Positions 22,207 to 28,686 of a stretch of 34,475 nt of DNA are shown in pieces. Below the pieces are notes generated by a model. That model saw nothing but the letters and a program-made list of their open reading frames with translations. It searched no databases and was not told the origin of the DNA. Numbering within the stretch: the first letter of the stretch is position 1; every line of letters starts with the position of its first letter. Source of the stretch: a virus. Both the position numbers and the translations under genes were made by a program. Where the stretch lies: IMG/VR virus record IMGVR_UViG_3300025099_000008, positions 1-34,475 of that record; one strand, 5' to 3'.

Positions 22207-23095
22207 AATTTCTCCATGTATCTGAGCGCATTGCTTGCGCTATTTGTGCTGAACGATTGCGTCTACTATTCTCTGGCATAGCGCAGTCATCTGTATGTGT
22301 AGCCCAATGTGTCATAGTATTATACAAAGCCCATAAAGTTCCACCTAATTCATGCATTTGATGAGTTTGAATACGCATTAAATTTTCTAGTTGTTTTTTA
22401 TTAAAGTCATTATGATCTTTATATTTGCGATAGGATTTAACAAGATGTTTCTTAAAGAAACTTTCTGCTTGTCCAGGCATAATTGGTATAGAACAATATG
22501 ATTGCCATTTATCTTTGTTATTAAAGAAGTTTTCTAAGCCTTGTTTAAATAGGTAAGCACCAGAATCTAATCCTATTGCACCATTCTTAGTATGTTTGGT
22601 ACGTTGGTGACTGATTGTATCTGGTGTAGTGCAGCCATTATCGCACCATAATCTAAGACCTTGTGCTGCTTGAGACAACGCCCATGTTGCATCGTAACTA
22701 TTATATACTAAGCCTTGGAATCTAACATAGTCACCTACTTGTGGTTCTATTGTTAAGTCAGGGAATATAATATCTATCTTTAATTTCCTGCCATTGTCGT
22801 AGTCATAAACTTTAAAGTTAAAGTCACTACTTATATCTGCACGTTTTACTGCATCATAAGTAGAGTTAACAACATCTTCGTGTGATATTATTTGATAACC
22901 GTTACCGTGTACTGCTAATACTTCTTCTGTATCAGTACGAATGAGAGCTTTGTGAGATTTAATTTCTGATCCATTACTTGCAACTAAATCTATTAGCTCT
23001 GTTTGAAAAAATGATTTTGCACTTGTAGATAATAAATCTATCTTTTTGCACTTGGCGTCTGGCAAGGGTTGGTTGTGTGTTGTGTCTAATGCCAT
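22190..23095 (-). CDS. DUF932 phage/plasmid-like protein
   Basis: A 301-aa protein starting at ATG 23095, 5 nt after GGAGG. Family hallmarks are HGNGYQIISHEDVV (about 64-77), VRFQGLVYNSYDATWAL (about 124-140), and LRLWCDNGC (about 147-155) followed by RTKHTKN. DUF932 proteins are frequent in phages and plasmids with recombination modules, often expressed early, and have no firm biochemical role. C-terminal helices are Arg/Asn/Gln-rich. Its upstream leader (23096-23220) contains a strong stem-loop. Confidence 0.82.
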   Translation of the reverse strand: MALDTTHNQPLPDAKCKKIDLLSTSAKSFFQTELIDLVASNGSEIKSHKALIRTDTEEVLAVHGNGYQIISHEDVVNSTYDAVKRADISSDFNFKVYDYDNGRKLKIDIIFPDLTIEPQVGDYVRFQGLVYNSYDATWALSQAAQGLRLWCDNGCTTPDTISHQRTKHTKNGAIGLDSGAYLFKQGLENFFNNKDKWQSYCSIPIMPGQAESFFKKHLVKSYRKYKDHNDFNKKQLENLMRIQTHQMHELGGTLWALYNTMTHWATHTDDCAMPENSRRNRSAQIAQAMRSDTWRNYEKSN

Positions 23096-23189
23096 AGTAT
23101 CCTCCATGTTGGCAATTAAAATTGTAAGTAGTTTCTCAACATACTCAGGTTGGATCAGTTTATATCAGCCATGATCGGGCGTGGTTTAT

Positions 23190-23214
23190 GGAAGCCCAGT
23201 GAAACCGGGCTTCC
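23190..23214 (-). terminator. 8-bp stem-loop between first and second early genes
   Basis: GGAAGCCC (23190-23197) pairs perfectly with GGGCTTCC (23207-23214), with a 9-nt loop. In the minus-strand transcript it follows the stop of the first early gene (23221-23223) by 6 nt. A U tract is weak on that strand (ataaacc), so it could be a partial terminator, a processing site or a stabiliser. Confidence 0.45.
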
Positions 23215-23220
23215 TATTAG

Positions 23221-23712
23221 TTAATTTGTAATAGTACCTTTGATTAGCTGATCTGCTAATGCTGATCTATCTTTTTGTGAAGCTAGATGTTTTAGTTTAG
23301 CTTGTGATCTAGCTTTATCTTTAGAGGGTGCGATCCAGTCTGATCCTGCGACTTCTCTATAAATTGTAAGATTTGCTTGATGCTGAAAGCGCATTTCTAG
23401 CAGAGTATTGATCGCATACTCAACAAGCTGTGCTTGTTTGTCTATGATTATGCTATCTACTGTTACGTTAGAGCCTTGATTATCTGCTTCTTGCTCTTCC
23501 GTTTGTGAGAGTTGCATGGCTCTCTCATCTGCCAACTTTTTGTTGGCTTGAGTGAGCATGTAATGGGTAGCATTACATTGAGACCAAGCGAAATTCTTTC
23601 GATCCCATTCTGACTCTATTAGTTCGGCTCGTATGCGAGCTGAACTGGTTACATCTGTGATGTAATCATTTACGATTTCAGTTTCTTGATTTTTAGTTTG
23701 ATTCTTTCTCAT
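23221..23712 (-). CDS. First early gene, hypothetical protein (163 aa)
   Basis: A hydrophilic, helical protein rich in Gln, Ala, Asn and Glu with no recognised domain. The central acidic stretch (SQTEEQEADNQGS) may be a linker between two helical halves. The C-terminus is basic (KDKARSQAKLKHLASQKD). It is the promoter-proximal gene of the leftward operon, starting at ATG 23712 with AAGGA-type site GGATAAAGAA upstream. Such first early genes often act on the host, which here is only a guess. Confidence 0.6.
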   Translation of the reverse strand: MRKNQTKNQETEIVNDYITDVTSSARIRAELIESEWDRKNFAWSQCNATHYMLTQANKKLADERAMQLSQTEEQEADNQGSNVTVDSIIIDKQAQLVEYAINTLLEMRFQHQANLTIYREVAGSDWIAPSKDKARSQAKLKHLASQKDRSALADQLIKGTITN

Positions 23713-23733
23713 TTCTTTATCCTTTATAAATAA

Positions 23734-23749
23734 ATTATATTAATATAAT
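23734..23749 (-). promoter_or_regulatory. Early promoter candidate with 16-bp palindrome
   Basis: ATTATATTAATATAAT is a perfect 16-bp palindrome ending in a consensus TATAAT on the minus strand, ~22 nt ahead of the first early ATG (23712). No good -35 is seen 16-18 nt upstream. It could be a -10 overlapped by an operator. Confidence 0.4.
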
Positions 23750-23790
23750 CAACACAGAATATGCTAATTATATCTCCTCCCACACTTTTC

Positions 23791-23952
23791 AAAACAGGTT
23801 GTTGTCAAGCACGCGGTATGCGCCAGCTTGCTGGGACACCGACTGATGTTACGTCAGCTCGTCTGACGTTACGTCACTCAAGGTGGATGCTTGTTGAGCG
23901 GAGAAGGGTGTGTCTGCACAACTGAACGACGAGACGACAACGTACCTGTTTT
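23791..23952. repeat. Long-range inverted repeat enclosing GC-rich segment
   Basis: AAAACAGGT (23791-23799) pairs with ACCTGTTTT (23944-23952). Next to it, GTTGTC (23801-23806) pairs with GACAAC (23936-23941). Together they give a 15-bp helix broken by one small internal loop, closing 129 nt that contain the ACGTCAG/CTGACGT hairpin (23851-23869) and CCAGC/GCTGG (23823-23834). This can form a cruciform or a folded RNA on either strand. Confidence 0.5.
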
Positions 23953-24033
23953 TAAAAGTATATCTTTTTGATATAAAATTACTTTAGCATATTGCTGTGT
24001 TGTTATATTGTCCAAGTGTCCATACGGGTATCT

Positions 24034-24213
24034 TGTCTGCTTTTAAGTCGGAGCGACCGAAGGGAGTCGGAGCGTGCAGACACGTTGCCAACTCGTGTGA
24101 ACGACAAGCAAGTAGATGACATGATGTAATCATGTTAGCCTTGTGCAGTCGTTGGCGTGAGGTGTTAAGGGCAACGGAGGGCGAAGCCCGCACCGCAAAG
24201 TCGCGTCTTGCGG
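24034..24213 (+). ncRNA. Candidate structured RNA in the control region
   Basis: Seven non-crossing helices can form in one 180-nt stretch. They are 24034-24040/24076-24082 (7 bp); 24083-24089/24170-24176 (7 bp); 24100-24105/24148-24153 (6 bp); 24106-24108/24140-24142 (3 bp); 24117-24125/24129-24137 (9 bp with one GU); 24179-24182/24186-24189, a GGGC-GAA-GCCC mini-hairpin; and 24193-24198/24208-24213 (6 bp). The stretch is GC-rich in an AT-rich genome, as structured RNAs often are. There is no match to a known RNA class that I can recall, and DNA-level roles (origin, packaging site) remain possible. Confidence 0.35.
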
Positions 24214-24285
24214 AAGTGATCAGGATGGAAGCCTTTGGTCGAGACAATTTATTGGCTCGATTTACGACAGCCTGTTAATCACCCT

Positions 24286-24296
24286 ATTGTGCGTTG
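24286..24296 (+). promoter_or_regulatory. Recurrent 11-mer ATTGTGCGTTG; late promoter candidate
   Basis: This copy continues into TTGACA (24294-24299), a consensus -35, with TTTATT (24316-24321) 16 nt further as a fair -10. The terminase small subunit ATG lies 64 nt after the motif. It is the best candidate for the main rightward promoter. Confidence 0.5.
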
Positions 24297-24324
24297 ACAT
24301 AGAGTATATTAGACGTTTATTTAT

Positions 24325-24342
24325 GGGGGGATTACAGGGGGG
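24325..24342. other. Two G6 tracts ahead of the small terminase gene
   Basis: GGGGGG (24325-24330) and GGGGGG (24337-24342) are separated by 6 nt. A third G6 lies at 24729-24734 just after the gene. Such tracts are rare in this AT-rich genome and flank the terminase small subunit. They may be part of a packaging recognition site. Confidence 0.35.
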
Positions 24343-24359
24343 TAACGATAGGAGATTAC

Positions 24360-24719
24360 ATGAAGCTGACTGACAAACAGAGAGCATTGGTTGATACTAT
24401 AGTAGCAACAGGATGTAGCATTACACACGGAGCTAAAGTAGCTGGGTATGCGAAGGGCGAGAGTGGTAGAGTGACTGCTAGCAAGGCGTTGAAGCTTGCC
24501 CATGTGCAACAGTATATGATGACGAGAGTGCAGGAGACTATAGGATTGAATGCTACGAAAGCGGTACAGCAGGTGGCAAAGCTAGCTACAGGAGCGAAGA
24601 GCGAGTATGTACAGCTAGAGGCAAGCAAAGATATACTAGACAGAGCAGGATATAAGCCAATAGATAGAGCGCAAGTGCAAGTAGCAGGTGATATACGGGT
24701 GCAGATAGATTTGGGTTGA
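24360..24719 (+). CDS. terS: Terminase small subunit
   Basis: A 119-aa protein. Residues ~1-60 are a helix-turn-helix of the terminase-small type (LTDKQRALVDTIVATGCSIT, then HGAKVAGYAKGESGRVTASK). A helical oligomerisation region (about 55-95) and a short C-terminal tail that may contact the large subunit follow. It recognises phage DNA at the packaging site. The start ATG at 24360 has AGGAG 7 nt upstream. It is the first late gene and is separated from the large terminase by lysis-like and small basic genes. Confidence 0.75.
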   Translation: MKLTDKQRALVDTIVATGCSITHGAKVAGYAKGESGRVTASKALKLAHVQQYMMTRVQETIGLNATKAVQQVAKLATGAKSEYVQLEASKDILDRAGYKPIDRAQVQVAGDIRVQIDLG

Positions 24720-24742
24720 TATAGTGGAGGGGGGTCAAAAAC

Positions 24743-24762
24743 TGCTTCACTGTGCTTCACTG
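24743..24762. repeat. Two tandem 10-bp repeats after terS
   Basis: TGCTTCACTG is present twice head to tail (24743-24752 and 24753-24762), 9 nt after a G6 tract. The 116-nt gap 24720-24835 otherwise shows only the ribosome site (AGGAG) of the next gene. Confidence 0.6.
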
Positions 24763-24835
24763 TGGTCTACAACAAACATTTTTCTTGAAAAAGGTTCGAT
24801 GTCTGTTAAAAGAAAAACACACGCAGGAGTTTGTG

Positions 24836-25375
24836 ATGGAATATTTACCGTATGAACAACAGCCAGCAGTAACTTGGGAAGACCGCGCAGCTGAACGTAT
24901 TATGCAGTTAGAAGGTTTAAACTATTCGTTTAAGGCTATTCATCAGCGTGAGGATTATAGTCTAAGACCTAGCGGCAGGGTAACTGTTTCTTATCCAGAA
25001 GAAAATGGTACATACTCAAAAGACTATGGTGATAACAGTGCTAGACCAAATGAATATAGCACAGAATTAGATGCCGAAATAAACTTAAAAAATAGACTTA
25101 TTCCAGAGTATATTGAAAGAAGCAGAGAGCTATTTCCTAACTACGACAATTATTCTGAGAATCTTAGAATAGAACTGTTGCAATCTGTGTTTCGCGGTTG
25201 GACTAGTCCTAAAACACGAGGTCATATAAACAATGGTAATTTTATTTTAGCTGCTGAAGAGTTTTTAGATCATGATAATTATAGAGATGCTATTGCTCCT
25301 AATTCAAACACAAGAGGTGTAGCTTTAAGAATGGAAGCTTTGTCTACAGCATTATTAAGAGAGGCAGGTTTATAA
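24836..25375 (+). CDS. Putative endolysin, lysozyme-like (179 aa)
   Basis: The start was set at ATG 24836, 7 nt after AGGAG; an earlier in-frame start has no site. Residues ~104-170 (NYSENLRIELLQSVFRGW, SPKTRGHINNGNF, AAEEFLDHDNYR, GVALRMEALS) match the C-terminal lobe of phage lysozymes of the T4/GH24 kind. The N-terminus has an LEGL segment with E26 that could be the catalytic Glu, but the usual Thr-x-Gly-x-Gly loop is not evident. It is followed directly by a holin-like gene. Peptidoglycan cleavage is likely though not certain. Confidence 0.52.
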   Translation: MEYLPYEQQPAVTWEDRAAERIMQLEGLNYSFKAIHQREDYSLRPSGRVTVSYPEENGTYSKDYGDNSARPNEYSTELDAEINLKNRLIPEYIERSRELFPNYDNYSENLRIELLQSVFRGWTSPKTRGHINNGNFILAAEEFLDHDNYRDAIAPNSNTRGVALRMEALSTALLREAGL

Positions 25376-25818
25376 TGGGATTTCCGTTAGAGTTAGTAAC
25401 AATGCTAGGCTCTACGCTCTTAGGCGGTGTTATGTCTTTGTGGGGTCAGGCATTAAAGGCAAGGATGGAAAATAATAAGATGTTACTACAGCGTGGCGAG
25501 TTCCGCGCTGGAGCGGCAAGTGCAGCTAGGGAATACGGTAGTAAAGACAAACATTTTGCCTGGACACGTAGGCTCATTGCTCTTGGTGCAGTGTTTTCTA
25601 TTATTGTATTACCTAAAATAGCTGCAATATTTTACCCAGAAGTAGGTGTTATAGTTGGTTATTCAGAAATACAAGGAAATATATTTTCTTTCTTAGTAGG
25701 TTCTGATAGTGAAAAAGTTATTTGGAAAGAAGCAGCAGGGTTTGTTATTACACCCCTAGATACACACATTGTTAGTGCTATCGTTGGGTTGTATTTTGGT
25801 GCAGGATTTGCAAAATGA
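25375..25818 (+). CDS. Putative holin (3 transmembrane segments)
   Basis: A 147-aa protein. Hydrophobic stretches lie at ~5-25 (LVTMLGSTLLGGVMSLWG), ~66-88 (LIALGAVFSIIVLPKIAAIF) and ~127-146 (IVSAIVGLYFGAGF). A basic amphipathic segment (KARMENNKMLLQRGEFRAG) lies between the first two. The size, three segments and position after an endolysin-like gene fit a holin of the type seen in marine and GTA-like phages. The ATG overlaps the endolysin stop by 1 nt (TAATG), and the next gene overlaps its end by ATGA. Confidence 0.6.
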   Translation: MGFPLELVTMLGSTLLGGVMSLWGQALKARMENNKMLLQRGEFRAGAASAAREYGSKDKHFAWTRRLIALGAVFSIIVLPKIAAIFYPEVGVIVGYSEIQGNIFSFLVGSDSEKVIWKEAAGFVITPLDTHIVSAIVGLYFGAGFAK

Positions 25819-26108
25819 AAACAGAAGCGTGGACTAGAAAAGCAGGTAAAAACCCTAAAGGCGGCCTTAATGCAAAGGGTCGAGCAAGTTATAAAAAGGG
25901 TACACTTAAACCGCCAGTTAAGAGCGGTGATAACCCTAGACGCGCTTCTTTCTTAGCAAGAATGGGTAATATGAAAGGCCCAGAAAGAGATTCTAAAGGA
26001 AAGCCAACACGTTTACTTCTTAGCCTTAAAGCGTGGGGTGCATCTTCTAAAGCGGATGCAAAGAAAAAGGCTAGTATGATTAGCAAAAGGAATAAAAAGA
26101 ATGCCTAA
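25815..26108 (+). CDS. Basic DUF6321-like protein (97 aa)
   Basis: A very basic protein opening with TEAWTRKAGKNPKGGLNAKG and containing PPVKSGDNPRRASFLARMGN, features of the DUF6321 family common in marine phages. A Lys/Ala-rich C-terminus follows. It probably binds nucleic acid or the capsid interior; its role is unknown. It starts at ATG 25815, overlapping the holin stop by ATGA, and its stop overlaps the next ATG by 8 nt. Confidence 0.72.
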   Translation: MKTEAWTRKAGKNPKGGLNAKGRASYKKGTLKPPVKSGDNPRRASFLARMGNMKGPERDSKGKPTRLLLSLKAWGASSKADAKKKASMISKRNKKNA

Positions 26109-26208
26109 TGTAAAAGGAAAGAAGTTCGCATACACACCTAAAGGTATAGCAGCTGCTAAGAAAGCAGCAATGCCAGTTAAAAAGAAACCAGCAAAGAAGA
26201 AAAAGTAA
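26101..26208 (+). CDS. Tiny Lys/Ala-rich basic protein (35 aa)
   Basis: ATG 26101 to TAA 26206-26208. After MPNVKGKKFAYTPKGIA the sequence becomes Ala/Lys/Pro repeats ending in a Lys run, resembling histone-like tails. It overlaps the DUF6321 gene by 8 nt and the next gene by 1 nt (TAATG), which supports translation. It may condense DNA or help packaging; no experimental family is known to me. Confidence 0.62.
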   Translation: MPNVKGKKFAYTPKGIAAAKKAAMPVKKKPAKKKK

Positions 26209-26342
26209 TGGCTAAAGGTTTATACGCAAACATAAATGCTAGAAAAAAGAAGGGTATTAGTAGGCCAAAGTCTAAGAGTACTATTACTGACAAGGCATAC
26301 AAGAATATGAAAGCTGGGTTTCCTAAAAAGAAAAAGAAATGA
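26208..26342 (+). CDS. Tiny basic protein, conserved in marine phages (44 aa)
   Basis: ATG 26208 to TGA 26340-26342, overlapping the genes on both sides (TAATG and ATGA). The start MAKGLYANINARKKKGISRP and the Lys-rich end match a short protein often found near terminase genes of marine phages. Charge and position suggest DNA binding. Function is unknown. Confidence 0.65.
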   Translation: MAKGLYANINARKKKGISRPKSKSTITDKAYKNMKAGFPKKKKK

Positions 26343-26533
26343 GTTTTATATCTACATTATCTCCACAGGAGCTAGAGGTTTTAAGAACGGTTGTTAAGAC
26401 TGTAAACTTTAAACACTACCCTAAAGATTTCTGCACAAATTATGAAGCAGATAAACTTATTGATTCTCTAGCCCCTGCCACTGTAGAGAAGATAATGCGT
26501 GTGGGTGTAGATTCTGGAATTGTGAACAAGTGA
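26339..26533 (+). CDS. Hypothetical protein upstream of large terminase (64 aa)
   Basis: A small acidic helical protein (LSPQELEVLRTVVKTVNF, then TNYEADKLIDSLAPATVEKI). No family was recognised. The start overlaps the previous stop by ATGA, and its own TGA overlaps the GTG start of the large terminase (GTGA at 26530-26533), so it is probably needed for balanced terminase translation or may bind the terminase. Confidence 0.6.
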   Translation: MSFISTLSPQELEVLRTVVKTVNFKHYPKDFCTNYEADKLIDSLAPATVEKIMRVGVDSGIVNK

Positions 26534-28053
26534 TTGACTTTAAATACAAGCCTGATGGAGAAACCCTAAAACAATTTATGAAAGATGATACCTTCTTTCG
26601 TGGTATACGTGGGCCAGTAGGATCTGGTAAATCTGTTGGGTGTTGTGTTGAAGTCTTTCGAAGAGCCTTGATGCAAAAGAAGAACGCACAAGGTATTAGG
26701 CGCAGCCGATGGGCTATTATTCGTAATACGAACCCACAGCTTAAAACAACAACAATAAAAACTTGGCTTGATTGGTTTCCAGAAAGCGATTGGGGTAAGT
26801 TTACTTGGTCTGTTCCATACACTCACAATATTAAAAAGGGCGATATAGAGTTAGAAGTTCTATTCTTAGCCCTTGACCGCCCTGAAGATGTCAAAAAATT
26901 GCTATCCCTCGAACTCACTGGCATCTGGATCAATGAAGCTAGAGAAATACCTAAGAGTATTATTGATGCGTGTACCATGCGCGTGGGGCGGTTCCCTTCT
27001 ATGCGTGAAGGAGGCCCAAGTTGGACTGGTGTTATTGCAGATACTAATGCTCCAGAGGAAGATCATTGGTGGCCTATTATGTCAGGCGAAGTTCCGATAC
27101 CAGATCATATACCAAGAGAGCAAGCAAAGATGCTTGTTAAGCCTGATAACTGGATTTTCTTTACACAACCTTCTGGAATGACTGAAAAGCTTACTAAAGA
27201 AGGCGAGATAGATTGTTACGAAATAAATAAAAAAGCAGAAAATTGTAACAATATGATGGACTCCTACTATCCTAACCTTATACAAGGTAAGACAAAGAGT
27301 TGGATTGATGTCTATGTAATGAATAGACTAGGAACAATTAAAGACGGAAAGCCTATATATCCTATGTTTGTAACAGAAACACACGTTGCTAAAGAAGAAA
27401 TACCAGTCGCAGCAGGTAATCCGCTCTATATTGGGCTTGACTTTGGGCTAACACCTGCGGCAGTTCTTGGTCAAAAAGTAAGAGGTAGATGGTTTGTACA
27501 GTCAGAAATTGTTGCGTTTGATATGGGTATTGTTAGGTTTGCTGAAGTTCTTCGTGAAGAGATTGCCACTCGGTTTTCTGGGGTTTCTGAAGTTCTTATA
27601 TATGGCGATCCTGCTGGTGATTTCCGCGCGCAAACCGACGAGTCCACCCCTTTTCATGTCCTTAGAGGTGCTGGTCTTAGAGCATATCCCGCTCCGTCTA
27701 ATTCCGTTGACCTTAGACTTGAGTCGGTCAATTCGCAACTCAACAAAATGTCTGAAGGCAAACCTGCGTTTCTGGTAGATAGACGTTGCGCGCAGTTAAT
27801 TAAAGGCTTTGAAGGTGGGTATCAGTATCGAAGGATGGAAGTATCTGGAGAAAGATACGCTGATAAACCAGATAAAAATATGTACTCACATATACACGAT
27901 GCATTGCAGTATATGCTTCTTGGTGCAGGAGAAGGTAGAGCATTAATGAACAATCAAGCTGCTGCAAAACCTACAATAGCTAGAACTAGTTTTGATATTT
28001 TTGCTAAACGAAACGCTCCAAGACGTAGGCAAGGATTATGGTCGCGTATGTAA
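26530..28053 (+). CDS. terL: Terminase large subunit
   Basis: A 507-aa packaging motor starting at GTG 26530. The Walker A is GPVGSGKS (28-35), Walker B GIWINEARE (131-139, catalytic E136), and the nuclease carries D304 (GLDFG), D360 (YGDPAG) and D457 (HDALQ). It pumps DNA into the prohead and cuts the concatemer. Domain order and length are normal. Circular permutation of the contig would fit a headful-type enzyme, but cohesive or fixed ends cannot be excluded from the assembly. Its TAA stop runs into the recurrent 11-mer. Confidence 0.93.
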   Translation: MIDFKYKPDGETLKQFMKDDTFFRGIRGPVGSGKSVGCCVEVFRRALMQKKNAQGIRRSRWAIIRNTNPQLKTTTIKTWLDWFPESDWGKFTWSVPYTHNIKKGDIELEVLFLALDRPEDVKKLLSLELTGIWINEAREIPKSIIDACTMRVGRFPSMREGGPSWTGVIADTNAPEEDHWWPIMSGEVPIPDHIPREQAKMLVKPDNWIFFTQPSGMTEKLTKEGEIDCYEINKKAENCNNMMDSYYPNLIQGKTKSWIDVYVMNRLGTIKDGKPIYPMFVTETHVAKEEIPVAAGNPLYIGLDFGLTPAAVLGQKVRGRWFVQSEIVAFDMGIVRFAEVLREEIATRFSGVSEVLIYGDPAGDFRAQTDESTPFHVLRGAGLRAYPAPSNSVDLRLESVNSQLNKMSEGKPAFLVDRRCAQLIKGFEGGYQYRRMEVSGERYADKPDKNMYSHIHDALQYMLLGAGEGRALMNNQAAAKPTIARTSFDIFAKRNAPRRRQGLWSRM

Positions 28054-28063
28054 TTGTGCGTTG
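28053..28063 (+). promoter_or_regulatory. Recurrent 11-mer ATTGTGCGTTG upstream of the head gene block
   Basis: It shares 14 bases (gtaattgtgcgttg) with the copy at 9122, again with the upstream stop TAA as its left part. The next ATG (28115) is 52 nt away. It is a candidate promoter for the head genes. Confidence 0.42.
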
Positions 28064-28078
28064 AATTATTATTTATTC

Positions 28079-28095
28079 TATGCTTATCGAGCATA
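28079..28095 (+). other. Small hairpin after the large terminase gene
   Basis: TATGCT (28079-28084) pairs with AGCATA (28090-28095), loop of 5. It lies between the 11-mer and the ribosome site (AGAGG) of the next gene. The function is unclear: operator or leader structure. Confidence 0.4.
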
Positions 28096-28114
28096 AACAA
28101 CAAAGAGGTTTATT

Positions 28115-28678
28115 ATGTGTTTGACTGGTGCAAAGCCTACAAATCCTGGGAGCTATGAGGAATACAGAGTAAGAGAAGCAACAGCAGGTGGTGATCCATC
28201 AAGAAGAGGTTATGATGCTGCTGTAAAAAGGTGGCAAAATTCTGATGAGTTTAAAGAGCAGCAAAAATCTAAAGCAGCAGAGTCAGAAATAGATGTAGCT
28301 GAAAAAACTGAAGCGCAAAAAACTGCTGAAGCTAAAGAAAAAGCTATGGAAGAAAAGATAGCTACAGTAACAGCTCCAGTTTCTACTATGGAACCAAAAG
28401 CACCTGCAAAAAGAAGACAAGAAGAAACTAAACTTTCTATTGAGCCTCCTAAATCAGAGTCAACAGCAGTTTCTACAGAACCATTAGTAGAAGAACCAGC
28501 AGCTGCAGAAATGGTAGCTGATACACCAGAAGGCTCATTAATTAAAAAACGAAAACAAAAACAAATGGATTTGATTTCTGGCCTTTCGAAGAAAAGAAGT
28601 AGAGCTAGAGGTAGAAGATCACTTATTACTGGTAAATCTGGTGGTGGTATTGGGTATTACAGTAGATTCTTTACATAG
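28115..28678 (+). CDS. Hypothetical protein with disordered middle and basic C-terminus (187 aa)
   Basis: An N-terminal helical segment with YDAAVKRWQNSDEFKEQQ-type sequence, a long Ala/Glu/Lys/Pro-rich low-complexity middle (about 55-145), and a basic end (KKRSRARGRRSLITGKSGGG followed by IGYYSRFF). Proteins with such an end are common just before T7-like portal genes in marine phages and may be minor head proteins. ATG 28115 has AGAGG 6-8 nt upstream. Confidence 0.6.
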   Translation: MCLTGAKPTNPGSYEEYRVREATAGGDPSRRGYDAAVKRWQNSDEFKEQQKSKAAESEIDVAEKTEAQKTAEAKEKAMEEKIATVTAPVSTMEPKAPAKRRQEETKLSIEPPKSESTAVSTEPLVEEPAAAEMVADTPEGSLIKKRKQKQMDLISGLSKKRSRARGRRSLITGKSGGGIGYYSRFFT

Positions 28679-28686
28679 GATAAAAC

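Larger units (their letters stand above)
23713..24359. other. 647-bp divergent control region; origin/regulatory candidate
   Basis: This is the longest gap without a gene. It separates leftward early from rightward late genes. Its flanks (23800-23940 and 24035-24250) are visibly GC-rich, while 23950-24015 is very AT-rich. It holds a TATAAT-containing palindrome (23734-23749), long-range inverted repeats, direct repeats (GTTACGTCA at 23848 and 23868; AGTCGGAGCG at 24046 and 24065), the recurrent 11-mer at 24286, and two G6 tracts before the terminase gene. No convincing open frame lies here. An origin, early/late promoters or a structured RNA are the main readings. Confidence 0.6.

Noticed and set aside
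23984-24247. An 87-codon minus-strand frame in the control region
   Set aside because: Its composition (many Ser, Arg, Cys, His) is typical of random translation of a GC-rich non-coding segment, there is no ribosome site, and the DNA is better explained by base pairing.
23713-24359. tRNA gene or integrase attachment site
   Set aside because: No cloverleaf with a T-arm consensus and no integrase gene in the genome.
24356-24760. A 134-codon minus-strand frame over the small terminase gene
   Set aside because: Shadow of the terminase gene; no ribosome site and no context.
24799-24855. An 18-codon frame (ATG 24799) before the endolysin-like gene
   Set aside because: Too short, overlapped by the endolysin start and without a ribosome site.
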